Below are positions 1 to 11,182 of a stretch of DNA of 64,000 nucleotides, piece by piece (positions within the stretch are counted from its first letter, which is position 1; every line of letters begins with the position of its first letter). Source of the stretch: Mallotus nudiflorus (taxonomy: Eukaryota; Streptophyta; Magnoliopsida; Malpighiales; Euphorbiaceae); NCBI GenBank assembly GCA_947683625.1, contig CANTUR010000042.1:1-64000 (forward strand), read 5' to 3'. The position numbers and the translations under genes were made by a program. The notes under the pieces were generated by a model. It saw only the letters and a list, made by a program, of their open reading frames with translations, searched no databases and was not told the origin of the DNA.

Positions 1-747
1 CTGAGCTGCTTTAATCCTATCCCTCAGCACAGATCATACTTTAAATTGAGCTAGCAGTCCACCTAATCTACTAATCTTCATCATCAGACCTTGATCCACC
101 AACAGATGCAACTCCTGGATCAATGGTCTCCTCTCAACACCGATGTGAGCAAGACTACCTGAGGACTTCCTACTCAAGGCATCTGCTACCACATTAGCTT
201 TACCCGGATGATATAAGATCTCACAATCATAATCCTTCAACAATTCCAACCATTTCCTCTGCCTCAGATTCAAATCTCTCTGCTGGAAAATGTACTTAAG
301 GCTCTTGTGATCAGTAAATATCTCACAAGTCACCCCATATAAATAATGTCTCCAAATCTTCAAAGCAAAGATCACTGCAGCCATCTCAAGGTCATGTGTG
401 GGATAGTTCTGTTCATGCTTCTTCAACTGCCTCGAAGCATAGGCTATCACCCTTCCATTCTGCATCAACACACAACCAAGACCAATTCTAGAGGCATCAC
501 AGTAAACTGTGAACTTATCCACACTATTAGGCAAAGCTAACACTGGCGCTGTGGTCAACTTCTCCTTCAACAATTGGAAACTATTCTCACAAGCTTCTAA
601 CCACTCGAATCTAACATTCTTCTGAGTCAAGCGAGTCATAGGGGCTGCTATTCTGGAAAAATCTTGCACAAACCGCCTATAATACCCGGCTAAACCCAAA
701 AAACTTCGAATCTCGGTAATAGAATTCGGTCTAGGCCACTTAGACAC
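1..747 (-). pseudogene. Element E RT C-terminus and RNase H
   Basis: The reading frame at 747-34 begins in the RT connection (motif SFLGLAGYYRRFV) and runs through the RNase H domain. Visible landmarks are YCDASRIGLGCVLMQ, YPTHDLEMAAVIFALK, TDHKSLKYI and the family-typical end YHPGKANVVADALSRK. RNase H removes the RNA template during reverse transcription. The frame stops at 34 and continues as a degraded link towards integrase, which lies outside the window. A stop just upstream, near 757, separates it from the RT frame. Close to F 14347-14862, so identification is firm. Confidence 0.9.
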
Positions 748-799
748 TGCTTCAACCTTCTATGGATCAACCTGGATACCTTCTTTAGACACTACGTGT

Positions 800-1510
800 C
801 TAAGAAAAGAAACACTCTCCATCCAGAAAATCACACTTTGAGAATTTAGCATAAAGCTGATGATCTCTCAGTGTCTGTAGTACAATCCTCAAGTGATATA
901 CATGCTCTTCCATACTCCTTGAATAAACCAGTATATCATCAATGAAGACTATTACAAACTGATCCACATACGATCTGAATACCCTGTTCATCAGGTCCAT
1001 AAAAGCTGTTGGTGCATTAGTCAAACCAAAAGACATCACCAGAAACTCATAATGGCCATATCTAGTGCGGAATGCCGTCTTAGGAACATCGGCTTCACTA
1101 ATCCGCAACTGATGATAACTCGACCTTAAGTCAACCTTAGAAAAGAACTGTGCACCCTGTAGCTGATCAAACAAATCATCTATCCTCGGGAGAGGATACT
1201 TGTTCTTCACTGTCGCCTTATTCAGCTCTCTGTAGTCAATGCACAGTCTCAGGGTACCATCCTTCTTCTTCACAAACAGGACTGGTGCACCCTAAGGAGA
1301 AATACTAGGTCTGATGAAACCTTTATCCAACAACTCTTGCAACTGCTCCTTTAACTCTCTCAACTCTGCAGGAGCCATACGATAGGGTGGCATAGATATA
1401 GGAGTAGTACCTGGAACCACATCTATACAGAACTCAATCTCTATGTGAGGTGGTAAACCTGGCAACTCCTCAGGAAAAAACATCAGGAAACTCACAAGCA
1501 ACAGGAACAT
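800..1510 (-). pseudogene. Element E reverse transcriptase
   Basis: Two same-frame pieces (1510-1292 and 1273-800) separated by a stop give the RT fingers and palm: PPYRMAPAELRELKEQL, KKKDGTLRLCIDYRELNK, YPLPRIDDLFDQL, SKVDLRSSYHQLRI, then the catalytic FIDDILVYS. The frame shifts near 820, after KFSKCDF, before the next RT segment. This order and spacing are those of plant chromoviruses. Enzyme role: copies element RNA to DNA in cytoplasmic particles. Broken by at least one stop and one frame change. Confidence 0.9.
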
Positions 1511-1511
1511 C

Positions 1512-2270
1512 TGTGAGTGACAACTTCTCCACTGAAGTATCCCTGACCAATGCCAAATATCCCTGACATCCTTTCCTCAACAACTTCCTAGCCGTAATAG
1601 CAGAAATAAGATTCTGAGGTGCTGAACTCCTATCACCAACAAACTTAAATTCTTCTTCACCAGGAATTTTGAAAGTCATCTCTTTATTCCTGCAATCTAC
1701 CACGGCATAGTGCTGAGATAACCAATCCATTCCTAAAATAACATCAAACTCCATCACATCCAACAAAATCAAATCAACGGGTAATTCTCTATCTCCCATG
1801 AAAACTGGACAACCAGAAAGAACAATATTGGTATCCAAGGAATCACTCAGAGGAGTGGTAACAGACAAAGAAAAAGCCATCCTCGAAGCTTGCCAACAAG
1901 ATTTAGAAGCAAAAATGGGGGGAAACAAACGAATGCGTGGCACCCGGATCAAACAAAACCCAAGCATCCAGGTAACAAACAGAAACAATACCTGCCACGA
2001 CTGCATTAGATGCCTGAGCATCCTGCTGAGTAAGATGAAAGACTCTGGCCTGACCTCGACCTCCCTGTTGACTAGTAGAAGCCTGGCCAACACCTTTGGC
2101 ACCTCCTCTAGTACCTCTACCACGACTCTGCTATGGAACAAACTGAGTGGAACTCTGATGCTGAGCTGGTGGTAACTGAAATGGCACGGGTGCAGCACTA
2201 GCAATCGACTATTGGGGGAATCGCGGAATCTGCTGCTGCTGATACCCAAAATAAGGACACGATCTGGCAA
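1512..2270 (-). pseudogene. Element E aspartic protease
   Basis: The family's protease start, VLFDPGATHSF, can be read near 1960-1925 on the minus strand. The downstream half, containing LDVMEFDVILGMDWLSQH, is in another frame (from about 1900), so one frame change in a C-rich run interrupts the enzyme. The DPGA motif carries the catalytic Asp of the retropepsin-like fold, and ILGMDWL is the usual second landmark. The segment ends in the short linker VPVACEFPDVFS that precedes RT in this lineage. Its normal job is to cut the gag-pol polyprotein. Confidence 0.82.
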
Positions 2271-2271
2271 A

Positions 2272-3346
2272 ATGTCCTATCTGCCCGCATCTGAAGCATG
2301 TCAGTGGTGTCAGATAACACGGTCCCTGATGGACTCTACCACAAGTCTAACAAACGCTGGCCGCTAATCCAGAACTACGACCACTGCTGCTGCTCGAAGC
2401 ACCTGACCCAAATTTAAATGATCTACGCTGACCTCCACGGCCATGTCTACTGCTCTGATGCACTCGCTGCTGCTCGCCTCTGACTCTGTTGAGTCAGACC
2501 TCACTGCTGACTACTCGAACCAACATGAAAACTCGAATACGGTGTAGTCTGCAATCCACTCGACTGAACTCCTAGCTGGTAATAATCAGGCATCACTCCT
2601 TGCCTAACTAGTCTCAGCTCAATCTCCTTATCCAACTTAATCACAGACTCTAGAGTAAGGCCTGCTGTAGGCATACCAGTAAAAGCTGAACCCAAACCAG
2701 TAACGTAGGTAGTGATCGTGAAATACTAATCTCACATCAGATCCTCAGCATATCTACCCAATCGAAGAAACTCTCAGGTATACTCCTCTACAAATCAATC
2801 TCCATGAGAAATATTGGTCAGACGGAGACGATAACTTAAACGAAGAGGCTCTGGACAAAATCTCCTCATAAATCGCTCTTGAAACTGAGCCCATATCATC
2901 GTCATCATGTAAGGCTGGATCATCTGAATGAACCAATCTAAGGCTGGTCCCTCGACAGACAACTCAACGATCATGATCCGTTGATACTCGGTATGAGCAG
3001 TCCGAGTCTCAATCGCATGCAGAAAATCTAATGGATCAGAAGTACCATCAAAAGCAATCCTGCCAACTCAGGCATAGAACAAAGCTGCCTCAGGGTCAGA
3101 CATACCTTGCTGATAGGCAGGCTGAATAGGCTGAACAACTGGAGGCACAGGAACATCAAACTCAGGCTCAACAGGCTCCTCGTCCTGTAACTCTCTCTGC
3201 CTACGGTGACCTGCCGCTCCTCGAGGTCTACCTCTGCCACGACCTCTACGTCTAACTGGCTGCTCAGGAGGTAAAACCTCATCCTGAAAAGATTCATCAT
3301 CCTCGGCCTCAACGACTGGTGGAGCGACACGCGCTCACCTCCTCAT
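2272..3346 (-). pseudogene. Element E gag (capsid) with zinc knuckle
   Basis: The start codon at 3346-3344 (MRR...) matches the start used by F and lies two bases after a splice-acceptor-like TTTTCAG (3354-3348). The fourth codon is a stop. Gag-typical residues follow in shifted pieces: YQRIMIVELSVEGPALDWF near 2990-2930, RFMRRFCPEPLR, FTGMPTAGLTLESVIKLDKE at 2690-2620, then a CX2CX4HX4C knuckle (CFRCGQIGHFARSC) near 2310-2270. Gag forms the particle and the knuckle binds RNA. Several stops and frame changes. Confidence 0.82.
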
Positions 3347-3526
3347 TCTGAAAAGGCAAACGGAAAGATTCAGATAAAACAGACAACGGAGGAATAACGC
3401 TGAAAACTAAGCAAGGAATACTCATCAAGACATACTCGAACCTAATACACTGCAGTAGTTCAACAGAAAACACAACTTGAAAACTAGGGCCACAACTCAC
3501 ATAACTAAGCCCTGACAGAGAACTCT

Positions 3527-3538
3527 GCTCTGATACCA
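3527..3538 (-). other. Primer-binding site, initiator tRNA-Met
   Basis: TGGTATCAGAGC on the minus strand, four bases inside the 5' LTR end of E. It is complementary to the 3' end of plant initiator tRNA-Met, the usual primer for this lineage. It fixes both the element's orientation and the inner edge of the LTR. Confidence 0.92.
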
Positions 3539-4999
3539 ACTTTGTCATGACCCAAAACAGGGGCCATGATCGGCGCTAGGGAACGGGAATTCTTTTGAAT
3601 CCGGAACCCGTAGCAAGCCTAAAAATAAAATAAAATATGCAATAGTAATAGTAACAATATCAAACTTGCAGCGGAAATAAAAATCATAAATATAATAATA
3701 GCATTTTCATTACTAGATTTAAATCAAATCTCATCTCATCACTTATATATAATCTCTTTAACACAAATCCAGTTTCAATATAATACATCTCTTTAAATAA
3801 AATACATGAAATCCCACACTTTAATTCATAACTACTGCAATGTCTAGATTATAAAAATAAGACTCAAGTAAATAATTTACACAAAGAAGTCGGGGTGGAA
3901 GAAATCCGGCGTATAGACCTGCTATTGAGGTTTGAAGAAGTTGACTCTCTTGAAAAATTATCAACGGAGGGGAGTCAGACCTCACTGAGTGAATTACTAT
4001 AATATATATACATACACACTAAATGACAATGCATACAGTCAACAGTATATATCTAATATGTATATATACAGGCAATTACACACAGATGCAATAAAATCAT
4101 TTTATATATATTTCATTGAAAATCATCTTTTATGAAGGATCACATAGAACCCTAGAATATCGCAACCTCAAAAATAGTGTTAGACAACACTCTAGCCATA
4201 CAGGCTCACTTAATCCAAATATATCCACTTAATCCATTTAGATAGTAGACTGGCCCTGAGACACTAAGTCAATCGAGCTCCAGCAGTCTGACTGCCAGTG
4301 TGATTGGCCCCGAGACACTTGGTCAACTGAGCTCCAGCAATCACACCCAAACCATATCTCACACATATCAATAATCACATCAACTCAATATCCATAAATG
4401 ATTAGTAGTATAGCCTAAATACTATAGGCGTACCGGTACGTACTCGGTCCTAGTACTGCCCACTAAGTAGCACGTTCTATCGATATCCTTCATCATTAAT
4501 AATATAAAACATTCATTCACAAAAATAAATGATGCATGAATGTAAATGAAATAACAATATAACCCATATATATATACCAAAAATATACCAAAAGTAAACC
4601 AGGTATATTTCGAGTATATATACGTCAAATAAATCCAGTCAAATCATAAATTAAACTAAAAATATATTTAAAAACATTTTAAATATATTTTATTAACAAA
4701 ACATGTATATAATTTATTATATACCAAAAATATACTTAAATACAAATCACATTATTTATGCATTTTAATCAAAATAAAATGTATATTTCTAAATCATGCA
4801 TCCTAAAGCATATATATATAGTATAGTAACTCACCCTAGTGCACTCCACGAGATGTGTCCGACGGGCTTGGTCCACTAGCCCTCGGTCTCGGTGCAACTA
4901 AATAAGAAATAAATAACCGACATTAGAATAAACCTAACAGAAATCCTAGAATTCGATCTAGAGTATTAAATACGGAAACAGAATTAGGGTTCGACTGGA

Positions 5000-5088
5000 C
5001 ATCACGTTTTACGAGAATTCTATCGAAAATTCAGCAGAACCTCCCCTGTAAAACGGACATCTCTCTACTCAAAAGAGTAGAGCCGACC
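5000..5088 (-). promoter_or_regulatory. Three-hairpin LTR block, copy in E
   Basis: On the minus strand three successive hairpins can be drawn. HP-A has arms CTCTACTC/GAGTAGAG with a 4-nt loop (5082-5063). HP-B has CAGGG/TTCTG around GAGG. HP-C has GAATT/AATTC around 8 nt. An outer stem CGTTTTAC/GTAAAACG encloses B and C. It starts at the first base after an acceptor-like AG. Function unknown; see findings for the comparison with F. Confidence 0.6.
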
Positions 5089-6243
5089 CTGAAAGGAAAT
5101 ACACTTCGAAAATACACCACATCTCGTTCACAACCCCTCGGTCGGACTCCAGACTATAATCTACCGACCGGGGTCCACAACCACAGAATAATTCTGATAA
5201 TACCAAAAATACCCTTAAAACCTAAAAATACATTTTATAGGTAGAAATTAGATAATTAACCTTTAAAACACATTAAAAACCAATAAAAACTCATTTTATT
5301 AGTAAAACCGTATCTTATATATATAATTGAAAATAATTCACGAAAAATAGTTTTAATTTGTTAAAAATACTAAATCATTTTTAGAAATCATTTTTTATAC
5401 CTTAAATAACTATTAAAACCAATTAAATTACATTTTTAGACAATTTTGTGTAAAATTACCAAAATACCCATATATATATAAATATACTTAAATTACTTCA
5501 AAAATTCACCAAAAATTATACAATTATCCAAAATTAATTTTCTCAACATATTTATCAATAATATCAATAATTAAACTCATTTAACCAATTAAATTCAATT
5601 AAAAAACATAATTAACCCTAATTTCTCAAAATCACATAAACTTCAATAATTCAAAATAAATACTTAGAAATTCATAAAAATTCCAAATAAATTCATATAA
5701 TTAATTTCAACACCTAATTTAACCATAAACCCCAATTTCATAATTTAAATAATTAATTTCCGAAAATTAGAAAATAATAATAAAATAATCAAAAATACCC
5801 AAAAATCCAAAAAATCTCCAAAAATTCCACAAAAATTCATACATGTAGATTAAGATACTAGGAACAAAATTTGTAAATGGAGTTTTCATGAATCAATCAA
5901 TTCGAAGCTCAAAAAAAATCAAAAACCCTAATATGGCCGAATTCGAAAAATCAAAACCTAAGCAAATCTAACCCATTTTAGCTCAAACCAAAGGTAGAAT
6001 CACACTCACCGGAGCTCAAGGAGAAGAAAGAGACTAGCAGTGTCAAAAATGGTGGCCGAAAATGTAAGGTGTGAATAAATGGAGCTTCGACCGGAAATGG
6101 AAGAGAAGGGGCTTGCCGGCGCCAGGGAAGGGAGCTGGGGGCGACGGAGCAGCTGGTTGAGGAAGGTGGAGCTCTTGGTGGCACACCGACGGCCGGGAAT
6201 CGAAAGTTGCAGGTGGTGATGAGGGGTGGTGGTCGGGCTCGCA

Positions 6244-6380
6244 CGGGAAGAAGAAGAAGAAGAAGAAAAAGAAAGAAAAGAAAAAGAAAGAAAAAGAAAG
6301 AAAAAGAAAAGAAAGAAAAAGAAAGAAAAAGAAAGAAAAAGAAAAGAAAGAAAAAAAAAGAAAAAAAAGAAAAATAAAAA
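6244..6380. repeat. Homopurine/homopyrimidine tract
   Basis: About 135 bp of GAAAG/GAAAAAG-type repeats on the plus strand (CT-rich in the LTR sense). It sits immediately upstream of the GC-rich island of E's LTR. Solo LTR 1 has a shorter tract at the same place; solo LTR 2 has a TA repeat instead, so the site is hypervariable. Long Lys/Glu- or Phe-rich open frames here are by-products. Confidence 0.9.
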
Positions 6381-6612
6381 TAAAAATAATTTTAATAAAA
6401 TATTTAGAAAAATTTACATCCACACACATAAAATTTAATATTTTAATAATTAAATAACAATAAATAAATAAATAAATAATAAAATATTAGGATAAAATAC
6501 TAAACCCTAATTAAATAAATAATTATATGTATACACGGTGTTTAATATGTTAAAAATATGTATGAGTTCATGCAAGTCCGAAAATATATTTAAAATAAAT
6601 AATAATAAATTA

Positions 6613-6664
6613 TTTACGTGAAAATTTTCCCGAAAATGTAAGTCCCGGGAAAATTTTACGTAAA
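6613..6664 (-). repeat. 52-bp U3 hairpin, copy in E
   Basis: Arms TTTACGTGAAAATTTTCCCG and its near-perfect complement (19 of 20 pair, one bulge) surround a 13-nt loop. It lies about 145 bp inside the LTR 5' end. The same 52-bp structure occurs at 31021-31072 and 45000-45051. Confidence 0.8.
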
Positions 6665-6807
6665 GTACTGTAAATAAGACACAATAATTAAAATAGATTT
6701 TAAATACATATCAACTCCTGAAAATATCGTAATATATATACAAAATTTATTAACACTGCATATCCCGGTAAAATATAAAAATGTTTAAAAAAATACGGGA
6801 TATTACA

Positions 6808-7520
6808 AAATGAATCAAGTGAATATGTTGGAATAAGTGAGCCTGTATGGCTAGAGTGTGGTTTAACACTGTTTTCGAGGTTGCGATATTCTAGGGTTCT
6901 ATTTGATAATTCATAAACTGTGATTTTCAATAAAAATATATGAAATGATTTTTATTGTATCTGCGTGTATTTGTTTGTATATATATACTTATTAGATATA
7001 TATATATATACTTTTGATTGTGTGCATTGCCATTTAGTATGCATGTATATATATTATAGTAATTCACTCAGTGAGGTCTGACTCCCCTCCGTTGACTATT
7101 TTTCAGGAGAGTCATCGTCTTCAGACCTCAATAGCAGGCCTGTACGCCAGATTGCTTCCGCCCGGCTTCTTTATGTAAACTGCTTATCTGAGTTTTATTT
7201 TATGATCTAAACACTGCAGTAGTCATAAAATTGTTAAGAGATATTGTATATTTGTGTATGAGTTACGTATTTTGAGAATTTGAACTGGATTTGTATTAAA
7301 AGAGTTTATTTATATATGAGATGAGAATTTGATTTAAATCCCGAGGTGGATTATTATTTTTATATTTATGATTTTATTCCGCTGAATAGTATTTTATTTA
7401 ATTGTGTTATTATTATTTCTGTTGCATGTTTTATTTTATTTTAGGCTTGCTACGGGTTCTGGATTTGAAAGAATTCTCGTTTCCTAGCGCCGGTCATGGC
7501 CCCTGTTTTGGGTTGTGACA
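6808..7520 (+). repeat. Remnant D: 3' end of an E-family LTR, opposite orientation
   Basis: The sequence matches the last about 700 bp of the plus-strand solo LTRs (from 47421 and 33411 onward), including the conserved CACTCAGTGAGGTCTGAC block and the terminal GGGTTGTGACA at 7520. It begins abruptly at AAATG, directly against the 5' LTR of E. The simplest reading is that E inserted into LTR D and that the other part of D lies left of the window. The possible 5-bp flank after D is CAAAT. Confidence 0.88.
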
Positions 7521-9003
7521 CAAATATACATATTTTTAATAATGACATAAATATAATGTGCCTAATGCATATAATTAATACTAATTTTTTTTAATGTAAA
7601 TGAAGAATAGAATAACATTTTAAAAATTGTTGATGTCATAGATAAAAAAAGATGATTTGAATTAGGAAAATAACAATATACATTATGATCGAAATGATTT
7701 TATTGAAATTGATAATATAGTAAATGATTCTATACAATTTCATATAAATAATGGAGATATTGACTTTATTATTAACTTAAAAGATTTAGATAAATTATAT
7801 GGAAATAATTTTGAAAAATTTTAAAAATAATATGAGAAAAATATTTGCAAATATAACTAATCTTCTTTATCAAATATGAATTTCTAAATTTTTTTTTGAA
7901 AAGTAGCATGCATAATTTTAATGAGATATGAATTCCAATCAATTGAAGACACTAAATAATTTTTAATAATTTAGTTATAATATTTTATTTTTTTCAAACA
8001 AAATTGTACAATAAATGATTTTTCTACGTAATATGATTCAATCTAAACTCAATCATTAATTTTTAAAAATAATATAGGCTCAATTATATAAAAATTTCAA
8101 AATTGTTCCAATTTTAATTTAGTGTATTTAAAAAATATATTTTTAACCAAACCAATAAAGTCAATTTTTAAATATTCAAATTATTAACCAAACTAAGTAT
8201 AAACAATAAAAAATAAAACTATTAATTTGTATAAAATAGTCAAGTTTTAGTTTGGTTAAAATAATTTAAAAAACTAAATGTTTTCAACTTGTTCCAATTT
8301 TAATTTAATCAATTAAAAAAATATTTTTAACCAAACCAATAAAGATAATTTTTAAATATTTAAATTATTGACCAAACTAAGTAACTTTCAAGGATATCAA
8401 AATTAAAATATTTGAATTTGATTAGGATAATTGTTTTAGTATATATATAAAAAATAAAAATATTAATTTGTCACTATTTGAAAAATAAAAAAATTAGTTC
8501 TTACTAAATATTTGTAATTTTATAGTACAATATTAATAAAAATATAATGAAAACTGCATGTTTAGAAGTCATTAAAAGTTAAAATTACAACATAAATGTT
8601 TTTAAAATATCAAAATTTAGTGTGCTTTTTAAATAATTTAAAGGACAATTTACTAAATAGTAGAATAGTTTGTTATTCAATTATAATATTTGCAAAGTAT
8701 TAATTTGTTTAAATTAGCTCTTTTCGTATTTGATAATAGTTAAATCATATGAATTGATCATTACTATCAATGATATGCAATAATTATTATATTTTATTTC
8801 AATTTAATTTTTTTTTCAGATTTTTTCATAATTCAAAACCAAATTAAAAATCTAGTTAAAAAAAAAAAATCATAACCAACCTTTCAACATCTAAAATCAT
8901 AATATTTTTATTTGGGTTGAACTAGATTAATTTAGTTTGGTCAGTCTAAAAAAACTCATTATTAAATATGTATTAAATTATTATTTTTGAAATAGAAATT
9001 ATA
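7521..9003. other. AT-rich interval, no recognised gene
   Basis: Very AT-rich DNA between LTR remnant D and the MULE. A weak plus-strand frame near 7640-7825 gives Asp/Asn/Ile-rich residues after one stop and resembles nothing I recognise. A direct repeat of about 95 bp occurs at 8104-8199 and 8290-8383. It may be a decayed older element or intergenic DNA. Confidence 0.5.
8104..8383. repeat. Pair of about 95-bp direct repeats
   Basis: 8104-8199 and 8290-8383 share TGTTCCAATTTTAATTTA, AACCAAACCAATAAAG and the end ACCAAACTAAGTA, at roughly 85-90% by eye, separated by 90 bp. No known element end is associated. Confidence 0.75.
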
Positions 9004-9012
9004 TAGAAATAA
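9004..9012 (+). repeat. Target-site duplication of the MULE, left copy
   Basis: TAGAAATAA, identical to 26658-26666. Nine bases is the diagnostic duplication length for Mutator-like elements, and both copies abut the TTTCA-containing terminal motif described for the MULE. Confidence 0.85.
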
Positions 9013-9404
9013 GGGATTTTTTCATAAATAGACCAAAAATAAAAAAATAATATCAAAATCGACATTGACCAAAAGTATTTTCAAAGATAGCTTTAAGGAA
9101 GGTTTTTTTTTTTTTTTTCAAAATTAGACCATATATAAGCTTACCTTTTTCAGCTAAAAGACAAATGTTCCAAACATGAGAAAAAACTGTTTCCTAAGCA
9201 ACCACTGATTCCTAAAAAAATCACACTCAACGAATCTTCCTCACCAATTGATAACCTCAAGCTTCTTTTCCAATCAATTTCACTTTTTTATTCAATCCAT
9301 CAAAATTGCGATGTGCTCAAACTTGCATATTGTTTCTCCATCTTGTTTTTCATTGCTTTATTCTTTTCGTTTTCGCGATTATCTCCAACCTTAGTTTCTT
9401 GATC

Positions 9405-9411
9405 TATAAAA
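9405..9411 (+). promoter_or_regulatory. Possible TATA box of the MULE transposase
   Basis: TATAAAA within GATCTATAAAAGCTAG, about 390 bp inside the left end and upstream of the plus-strand transposase. Position and context fit a promoter, but in such AT-rich DNA the motif is weak evidence. From here to about 10690 no coding sequence is recognised; the stretch contains repeated AGCAAC-type motifs. Confidence 0.35.
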
Positions 9412-10689
9412 GCTAGATTTACAACAAATTAGAGAGATAAAAATTCAAACAACAATAAAAAAACAACATTGAAGATCAAAACAAAAATCATTTAAAAACC
9501 AGGTGTGTAGCTCATAAACATATCAGATATGGTTTTTTTTTTTAGTGTTTCTTATTTTTTTCAAAAGGAAACACTAAATCATGATTGTAAAAAACATTGA
9601 AAGTTTATTTAAATAATATAAATGTCATTTCCATGGTTATAAACAATAAGACCAATATTTAACATCAGTTTCTTAGAAATAAAAAAAAACAAAAAGCAAC
9701 ACAAAGCAATAAGAAATAACAAAAGCTTAAACATGAGAGAAATAATATTCCATATCAGTTTCTTAGAAACAAAAAAACAAAAAAAAAAAACAAAAAGCAA
9801 CAAGAAATAATAAAAAGCTTAAACATAAGAGAAAAAAACAACACAAAGAAATAAGAAACAGCAAAAACTTGAAAACATGAAAAAAAAAACTACAAGGAGC
9901 AATAATAAGCAATAATGTTTTAAACTGATAAATGAGTATCCGATTTCTTTGATTTTTTTTATTTTAGGTACAATGGAAGTCATACTTGTTTTCATTCATC
10001 ACAATGGTAACTAGAATAAAGTAATGGATTACATTGATTTTATTATGACAGGACTTACCATACAACCAAATTGCAGCTTTGATAAAATGCTGAAAATAAT
10101 ATCAGAGTAGCTTCAAATTGAAACTAATTTTCAGCAGATAGTCATATAATACAAAGTCAAAGAAAATTATCCACCTTTAAAAATAGAAGACAATGCAACT
10201 CTCTTCTTCTATTTGTAACTAAAGAACAAAGAGCCTAATTTCACTAAATTCCCTTTATGCATCACAATTAATAAGATGGAATTTCTAGAAATAAGCTTCA
10301 ACAACAACAGGCTACAATAACAATCAACAATTCAAACATATCTAGTATCATTTGTTGAACGTAGCTTAACAAACACAAAAGTAGATAACCAAAATTCAGA
10401 TTTTTTGGATTATACAAAAATAATGACGGACATGCTTTTACTTGAAGATGGGAGTGAAGAATCATAAAAAATTTACAACAAAAAAAAAAAGAACTTGAGG
10501 AAGGTGTTATATACAATAACAAAGAAGAATTAAAAAAAAGCATTAAGACTTAGTGCTATCAAGAACCATTTCTAATACAGAACTATGAAGACAAACATTC
10601 TCAACTTTATTGCTAAATGCTTGTATAAGAAATGCAACTGGGTGATAAGAGCTTCAAAAAATGAAAAAAATAGATAAATTTATTGTTAA

Positions 10690-11182
10690 AAAGTTCAACA
10701 ACATCCACACATGCAGCATGGACATCAGATTAGTAGACTAAAGACAAGCAATAACTCTGGTGGCTGACTACATAAAATCAAAATATCAGACTGTCAAAAG
10801 CATATACTTGATAGCAGATATAACGAGAGACATAAAAAAAGAGTATGGCATTAATATAAACTCCTAAAAGCATAGAGATCAAGAGAAAAGATACTTCAAA
10901 TGCTACAAGGTATTTGGATGAATCCTATGCACTTTTACCAAGTTTCCTATACATGTTAAAGATAAAAAATCAAGGATCAATTGTTGACCTCAATACGAAA
11001 GAAGACCACTCATTCCTTTATATGGTCATGGCACTTGATGCATCAATAAAAAGGTGGAAATATTATAGACCTATCATAGTAATCGATGGCATATTTTTTA
11101 TAGGAACATATGGTGGCAAGTTGCTTTCAGCAACAACACAAAATTCTAGTGGTAAAATCTTTTCTCTTTCTTTCTCTATTGT
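10690..11182 (+). pseudogene. MULE transposase, N-terminal half
   Basis: The frame from about 10790 reads IADITRDIKKEYG, typical of the region before the catalytic core of MuDR-type transposases. After one frame change it continues as DESYALLPSFLYMLK and IIVIDGIFFIGTYGGKLLSATT, which includes the first catalytic Asp region (usually DGTF). It ends exactly at the ATTGT duplication made by element F, in the middle of the conserved SIVDS segment; the remainder resumes at 20924. The enzyme would bind element ends in the nucleus and cut and paste them. At least two stops or frame changes occur besides the insertion. Confidence 0.85.
11178..11182 (+). repeat. 5-bp target duplication of element F, left
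   Basis: ATTGT, identical to 20919-20923; five bases is the length made by gypsy integrases. Confidence 0.88.

Larger units (their letters stand above)
1..6807 (-). mobile_element. Element E: Tekay/Del-type Ty3/gypsy chromovirus, left part outside window
   Basis: Seen: on the minus strand, from right to left, a 5' LTR (6807-3543), a primer-binding site, gag, protease, RT and RNase H, cut by the window edge before integrase. The order PR-RT-RH and the FIDDILVYS active site mark Ty3/gypsy. The long LTR of more than 3 kb, the initiator-Met primer site and close similarity to element F, which has a chromodomain, point to the Tekay/Del lineage. It lies inside an older LTR of the same family in opposite orientation. 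The 5 bases after its right end are AAATG, so the same five should flank its left end outside the window. Stops and frame changes make it inactive. Confidence 0.88.
3543..6807 (-). repeat. 5' LTR of element E (3265 bp)
   Basis: Begins TGTAATATCCCG at 6807 and ends in TGACA at 3543 when read on the minus strand, and is collinear with the solo LTRs at 30880-34112 and 44858-48113. In sense order it holds a terminal hairpin (6807-6758), a 52-bp hairpin (6664-6613), a pyrimidine tract (6380-6244), a GC-rich island (6245-6010) ending in CCG|GTGAGTG, an AT-rich stretch ending in an acceptor-like TTTCCTTTCAG (5090-5089), a three-hairpin block (5088-5000), a 54-bp tandem repeat (about 4240-4350) and a palindrome near 3985. 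No protein function is proposed for the short open frames inside it. Confidence 0.93.

Noticed and set aside
6226..6438. Glu/Lys-rich open frame
   Set aside because: Translation of the homopurine tract in E's LTR.
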